The notes under the pieces: generated by a model | Seen by the model: the letters and a program-made list of their open reading frames with translations, nothing else | Databases searched by the model: none | Told to the model about the DNA's origin: nothing | Translations under genes and position numbers: made by a program | Origin: Pseudarthrobacter sp. ATCC 49987 | Lineage (GTDB): Bacteria; Actinomycetota; Actinomycetes; Actinomycetales; Micrococcaceae | DNA length: 64,000 nt | Assembly (NCBI RefSeq): GCF_009928425.1 | Contig: NZ_JAABNS010000001.1 | Location: 2,356,001 to 2,420,000 of the forward strand | Reading direction: 5' to 3' | In this document: piece by piece, positions 61,756 to 64,000 of the stretch | How the letters are laid out: the number at the start of each line of letters is the position of its first letter | Numbering within the stretch: the stretch's first letter is position 1

Positions 61756-62334
61756 TCAGTCGATGGCGGCCATGAGCTCAACGACGCGGTCCAGGAAGGC
61801 GTCCACCTGGTTTTCCTCGTAGCCGTCCTTGCCGACGGCGGGGCGGAAGACCGCGCGGCGGACATTGTCCACGCTGAGCGGCTTGTCCTCTTCGAGGTAG
61901 CCGATCAGCTCGTGGCAGAGGTCATCCACGTCCGTGGTGTTGTAGCTGCGGGCTTTGGCCTTGGCAGGGCGCCGGAAGCGCTGGCCGTCGGGGCGGTGCA
62001 GCCGTCCGCGGAGCAGGCCGGCGAGCCGGCCGATCTCGCGGAGCCATGCTTCCTCGCCCCGTTCGGCGACGAGCTCGTCGCGTTCCCGCAGGGCGAGGGC
62101 GTCCTCGAGCCGGTCCAGGGCCGCGTCCACGCCAGCCGCTGCATAGCCGCCTTTGACGGGGTCGAAGGCAACTGCCCTGACGTCCGCGCTCTTGACCGGG
62201 CGGCCGGCGGACTTGGGCGATTCGAAGGAGACGCGTGCGCGCTGCATGAACTGGTCGACCTGCTTGGCGTTGTAGCCGTACTGGTTCCGCTGCACGCGGT
62301 CAAAGGAAGCAGGAATCTGCCGTTGAATGTCCAC
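61756..62334 (-). CDS. DivIVA-domain protein
   Basis: 192 residues carrying three DivIVA-like repeats: near the N-terminus (FDRVQRNQYGYNAKQVDQFM), in the middle (VAFDPVKGGYAAAGVDAALDRLEDA), and at the C-terminus (VRRAVFRPAVGKDGYEENQVDAFLDRV, given in shorter parts VRRAVFRPAVGKD and EENQVDAFLDRV). Each is the DivI1A membrane-binding/hinge motif seen in small actinobacterial proteins that follow cdsA. The start is taken as GTG 62334; a TTG at 62355 gives seven extra residues. It converges with symporter 2. Confidence 0.82.
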   Translation of the reverse strand: MDIQRQIPASFDRVQRNQYGYNAKQVDQFMQRARVSFESPKSAGRPVKSADVRAVAFDPVKGGYAAAGVDAALDRLEDALALRERDELVAERGEEAWLREIGRLAGLLRGRLHRPDGQRFRRPAKAKARSYNTTDVDDLCHELIGYLEEDKPLSVDNVRRAVFRPAVGKDGYEENQVDAFLDRVVELMAAID

Positions 62335-62416
62335 TGTAACTTTTGTTTCCTTCAATGCCGTTCGGCTGGTTTGCCCGGCACCATTCTAGGGGCCGGAGGG
62401 TGGAAGAGGGGGTGCC

Positions 62417-63337
62417 TCACGCGCCGGCCAGGAGGGAGCAGAGGATAAATGCCACCGGGCAGGCGAAGACGATCGAGTCCAGCCGGTCCATGACCCCGCC
62501 GTGCCCGGGCAGGATGCTGCTCATGTCCTTGATCCCGAGTTCGCGCTTCACCATGGATTCGGAGAGGTCTCCGGCGGTGGCAGCGGCGACCATGCCCACG
62601 GCCAGCACCACGCCAAACCACCAGGGCTTGTCCAGCAGGAAGATGGCAGCGAGCACCCCGACCACCGTGGCACCGGCGATGGACCCGGCGAAGCCTTCCC
62701 AGCTCTTTTTGGGACTGATCTTCGGCGCCATCGGGTGCTTGCCGAGCGAGGCGCCGACGAGGTACCCGAAGGTGTCATTGGCGACCACCAGCAGCAGGAG
62801 GGTGGCAATCTGCCACGCTCCGGGGGGAACAACGCCGTCGGGCCATAGTCCCACTGGCGTTTCACCCACAGGGGTGTGCAGCGGCAGCACGGCGAAGCTG
62901 ATCATGAACGGGATCCAGGCCAGGGTGAAGACACCGGCGAAGATGCTGCGTGCGGATCCGGCGGCGCCCTCGAGGGACCGCCAGATCAGGGCCGCGACGC
63001 TGCTGAGCATCATGGCGAACAGGAGGCTCTCGAGGCCGCCGAAGTAGGCGGAAGCGGGCATCGCGACGGTGCCGGTCGTGACCGGAATGATGGGAAGCCT
63101 GGTGCCCGAGGTTTCCAGGGCCCGGAAGACTTCCCACACGCCGAAGACCGCGAAGGCGGTGACAATGAGCACGAACCCCAGCGGAAGGAACAACAGTCCG
63201 CCGAGGACAAAGAAGAGCATGCCAAGGCCCACCGCTGTAGCCGCGGGAAGGTTCCTTCCGGCTTTCGGCGTCGGGTTCCTCCGCTGCTTCCGCCGCACCC
63301 GGACGTCGGCCCCGGGCTCCCCCTGTTCCTGCGCCAT
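62417..63337 (-). CDS. cdsA: Phosphatidate cytidylyltransferase
   Basis: 306 residues with about eight membrane helices. It makes CDP-diacylglycerol. The family signature is KRELGIKDMSSILPGHGGVMDRLDS (split as KRELGIKDMSS and ILPGHGGVMDRLDS) near residues 262-286. The N-terminal 30 residues are basic and cytosolic. The ATG shares one base with the frr stop (TAATG), so the pair is coupled. Confidence 0.95.
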   Translation of the reverse strand: MAQEQGEPGADVRVRRKQRRNPTPKAGRNLPAATAVGLGMLFFVLGGLLFLPLGFVLIVTAFAVFGVWEVFRALETSGTRLPIIPVTTGTVAMPASAYFGGLESLLFAMMLSSVAALIWRSLEGAAGSARSIFAGVFTLAWIPFMISFAVLPLHTPVGETPVGLWPDGVVPPGAWQIATLLLLVVANDTFGYLVGASLGKHPMAPKISPKKSWEGFAGSIAGATVVGVLAAIFLLDKPWWFGVVLAVGMVAAATAGDLSESMVKRELGIKDMSSILPGHGGVMDRLDSIVFACPVAFILCSLLAGA

Positions 63338-63894
63338 TAGACCTCGAGCAGCTCGGCTTCCTTGCGCTTGAGCAGCTCGTCGATCCCGTCGACGTGGGCC
63401 TTGGTCAGGGCGTCCAGTTCCTTTTCGCCACGGCTGCCCTCATCCTCGCCGGCTTCGCCATCCTTGACCAGCTTGTCCAGGGTTTCCTTGGCCTTGCGGC
63501 GGATGTTGCGGATGGAGACCTTGGCGTCCTCGCCCTTGGTCTTGACGATCTTGACGTATTCCTTGCGGCGCTCCTGCGTGAGATCCGGGATGGTGATCCG
63601 GATGACGCTGCCGTCGTTGGAGGGGTTGGCTCCCACCTCGGAGTCGCTCAGGGCCCGTTCGATGTCGCGCAGGGCGGTCTTGTCGAACGGTGTGATCAGG
63701 ATGGTGCGGGCGTCCGGGATGGCGAATGAGGCCAGCTGCTGCAAGGGTGTGGGAGAACCGTAGTAGTCCACCAGGACCTTGTTGTAGAGGCCCGGGTTGG
63801 CGCGGCCGGTCCGGATCGAGGCGAAGTCTTCCTTGGCTACTTCAACCGCCTTGTCCATCTTTTCCCCGGCTTCGAGCAAGGTTTCTTCGATCAC
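63337..63894 (-). CDS. frr: Ribosome recycling factor
   Basis: 185 residues, complete. It splits post-termination ribosomes together with [32 protein letters not shown] (given as [12 protein letters not shown] and [15 protein letters not shown]), [16 protein letters not shown] and [11 protein letters not shown] are typical. The GTG at 63894 follows GGAGAGA. The upstream neighbour (usually pyrH) is outside the window. Confidence 0.96.
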   Translation of the reverse strand: MIEETLLEAGEKMDKAVEVAKEDFASIRTGRANPGLYNKVLVDYYGSPTPLQQLASFAIPDARTILITPFDKTALRDIERALSDSEVGANPSNDGSVIRITIPDLTQERRKEYVKIVKTKGEDAKVSIRNIRRKAKETLDKLVKDGEAGEDEGSRGEKELDALTKAHVDGIDELLKRKEAELLEV

Positions 63895-63915
63895 GATCTC
63901 TCCTCAGAAATTGGT

Positions 63916-63937
63916 GCACCCGCCGCTGGCGGGGTGC
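63916..63937 (-). promoter_or_regulatory. Hairpin in the frr leader
   Basis: GCACCCGCC pairs with GGCGGGGTGC (one bulge) just upstream of the frr ribosome site, with a second GC-rich stem at about 63958-63977. It is probably the end of the preceding operon or a processing site. Confidence 0.4.
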
Positions 63938-64000
63938 TGTTGTGTTCCGGCTGCTGGCCCCCTGCTGCGGGGGGTGCGGAACTGTCCTGAAAACATCCTA

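Overview
The window is GC-rich chromosomal DNA from an actinobacterium. Gene order, protein sequences, frequent GTG starts and apparent leaderless promoters all point to the Micrococcaceae (Arthrobacter/Pseudarthrobacter-like). I see no rRNA, tRNA, transposase, prophage or CRISPR array. Most genes run on the minus strand.

Two blocks of conserved core genes frame the window. Block 1 (about 0-34 kb, minus strand in the order dxr, rseP, ispG, GNAT, proS, then rimP, nusA, ylxR, infB, rbfA, truB, ribF) is the usual isoprenoid / site-2 protease / prolyl-tRNA synthetase / translation-initiation cluster, interrupted by small accessory genes. These include a DUF937 protein, a DUF222-HNH endonuclease, a NUDIX hydrolase, an aminotransferase, a thioredoxin, a deaminase, a secreted ScyD/ScyE-like protein, a VIT transporter, an APH-like kinase, a PLP decarboxylase, a TSUP permease, a SatD/membrane-protein pair and a lipase-maturation-factor-like protein. 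Block 2 at the right edge is frr-cdsA followed by a DivIVA-domain gene.

Between them (34.8-61.7 kb) lies a catabolic region. (a) tctABC with a divergent CitA/CitB-type two-component system takes up tri- or dicarboxylates. (b) A seven-gene minus-strand operon with a divergent TetR encodes a biotin-dependent acyl-CoA carboxylase, an acyl-CoA dehydrogenase, 3-oxoacid CoA-transferase A/B, a MaoC-like hydratase and a CitE-like lyase. It matches the mycobacterial leucine/itaconate degradation gene set. (c) bkdABC with a divergent Lrp/AsnC regulator makes branched-chain acyl-CoA for (b). (d) Two acetate-type symporters, each with a small DUF485-like membrane partner, flank a LytS/LytR-type two-component system. 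Products of (b) and (c) converge on acetyl-CoA and acetoacetyl-CoA, which links them to acetate uptake in (d). TGTGA-N6-TCACA (Crp/GlxR-type) sites occur in all four divergent promoter regions: two perfect in (a) and (c), two with one mismatch in (b) and (d).

Two small zones hold decaying genes. One is at 1.6-3.3 kb (frameshifted lipoprotein, multiply frameshifted P-loop kinase, GNAT fragment). The other is at 49.8-51.3 kb (unidentified remnant, frameshifted DHFR-like gene, internally deleted GNAT). The most unusual non-coding structure is a repeat cluster at 40.36-40.79 kb between the citB-like regulator and the citE-like gene: three 29-bp units, followed by a 124-bp unit repeated almost exactly and built from six copies of an approximately 18-bp motif plus inverted copies. 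A nested inverted repeat between infB and rbfA, and an AT-rich operator-like patch upstream of satD, also stand out.
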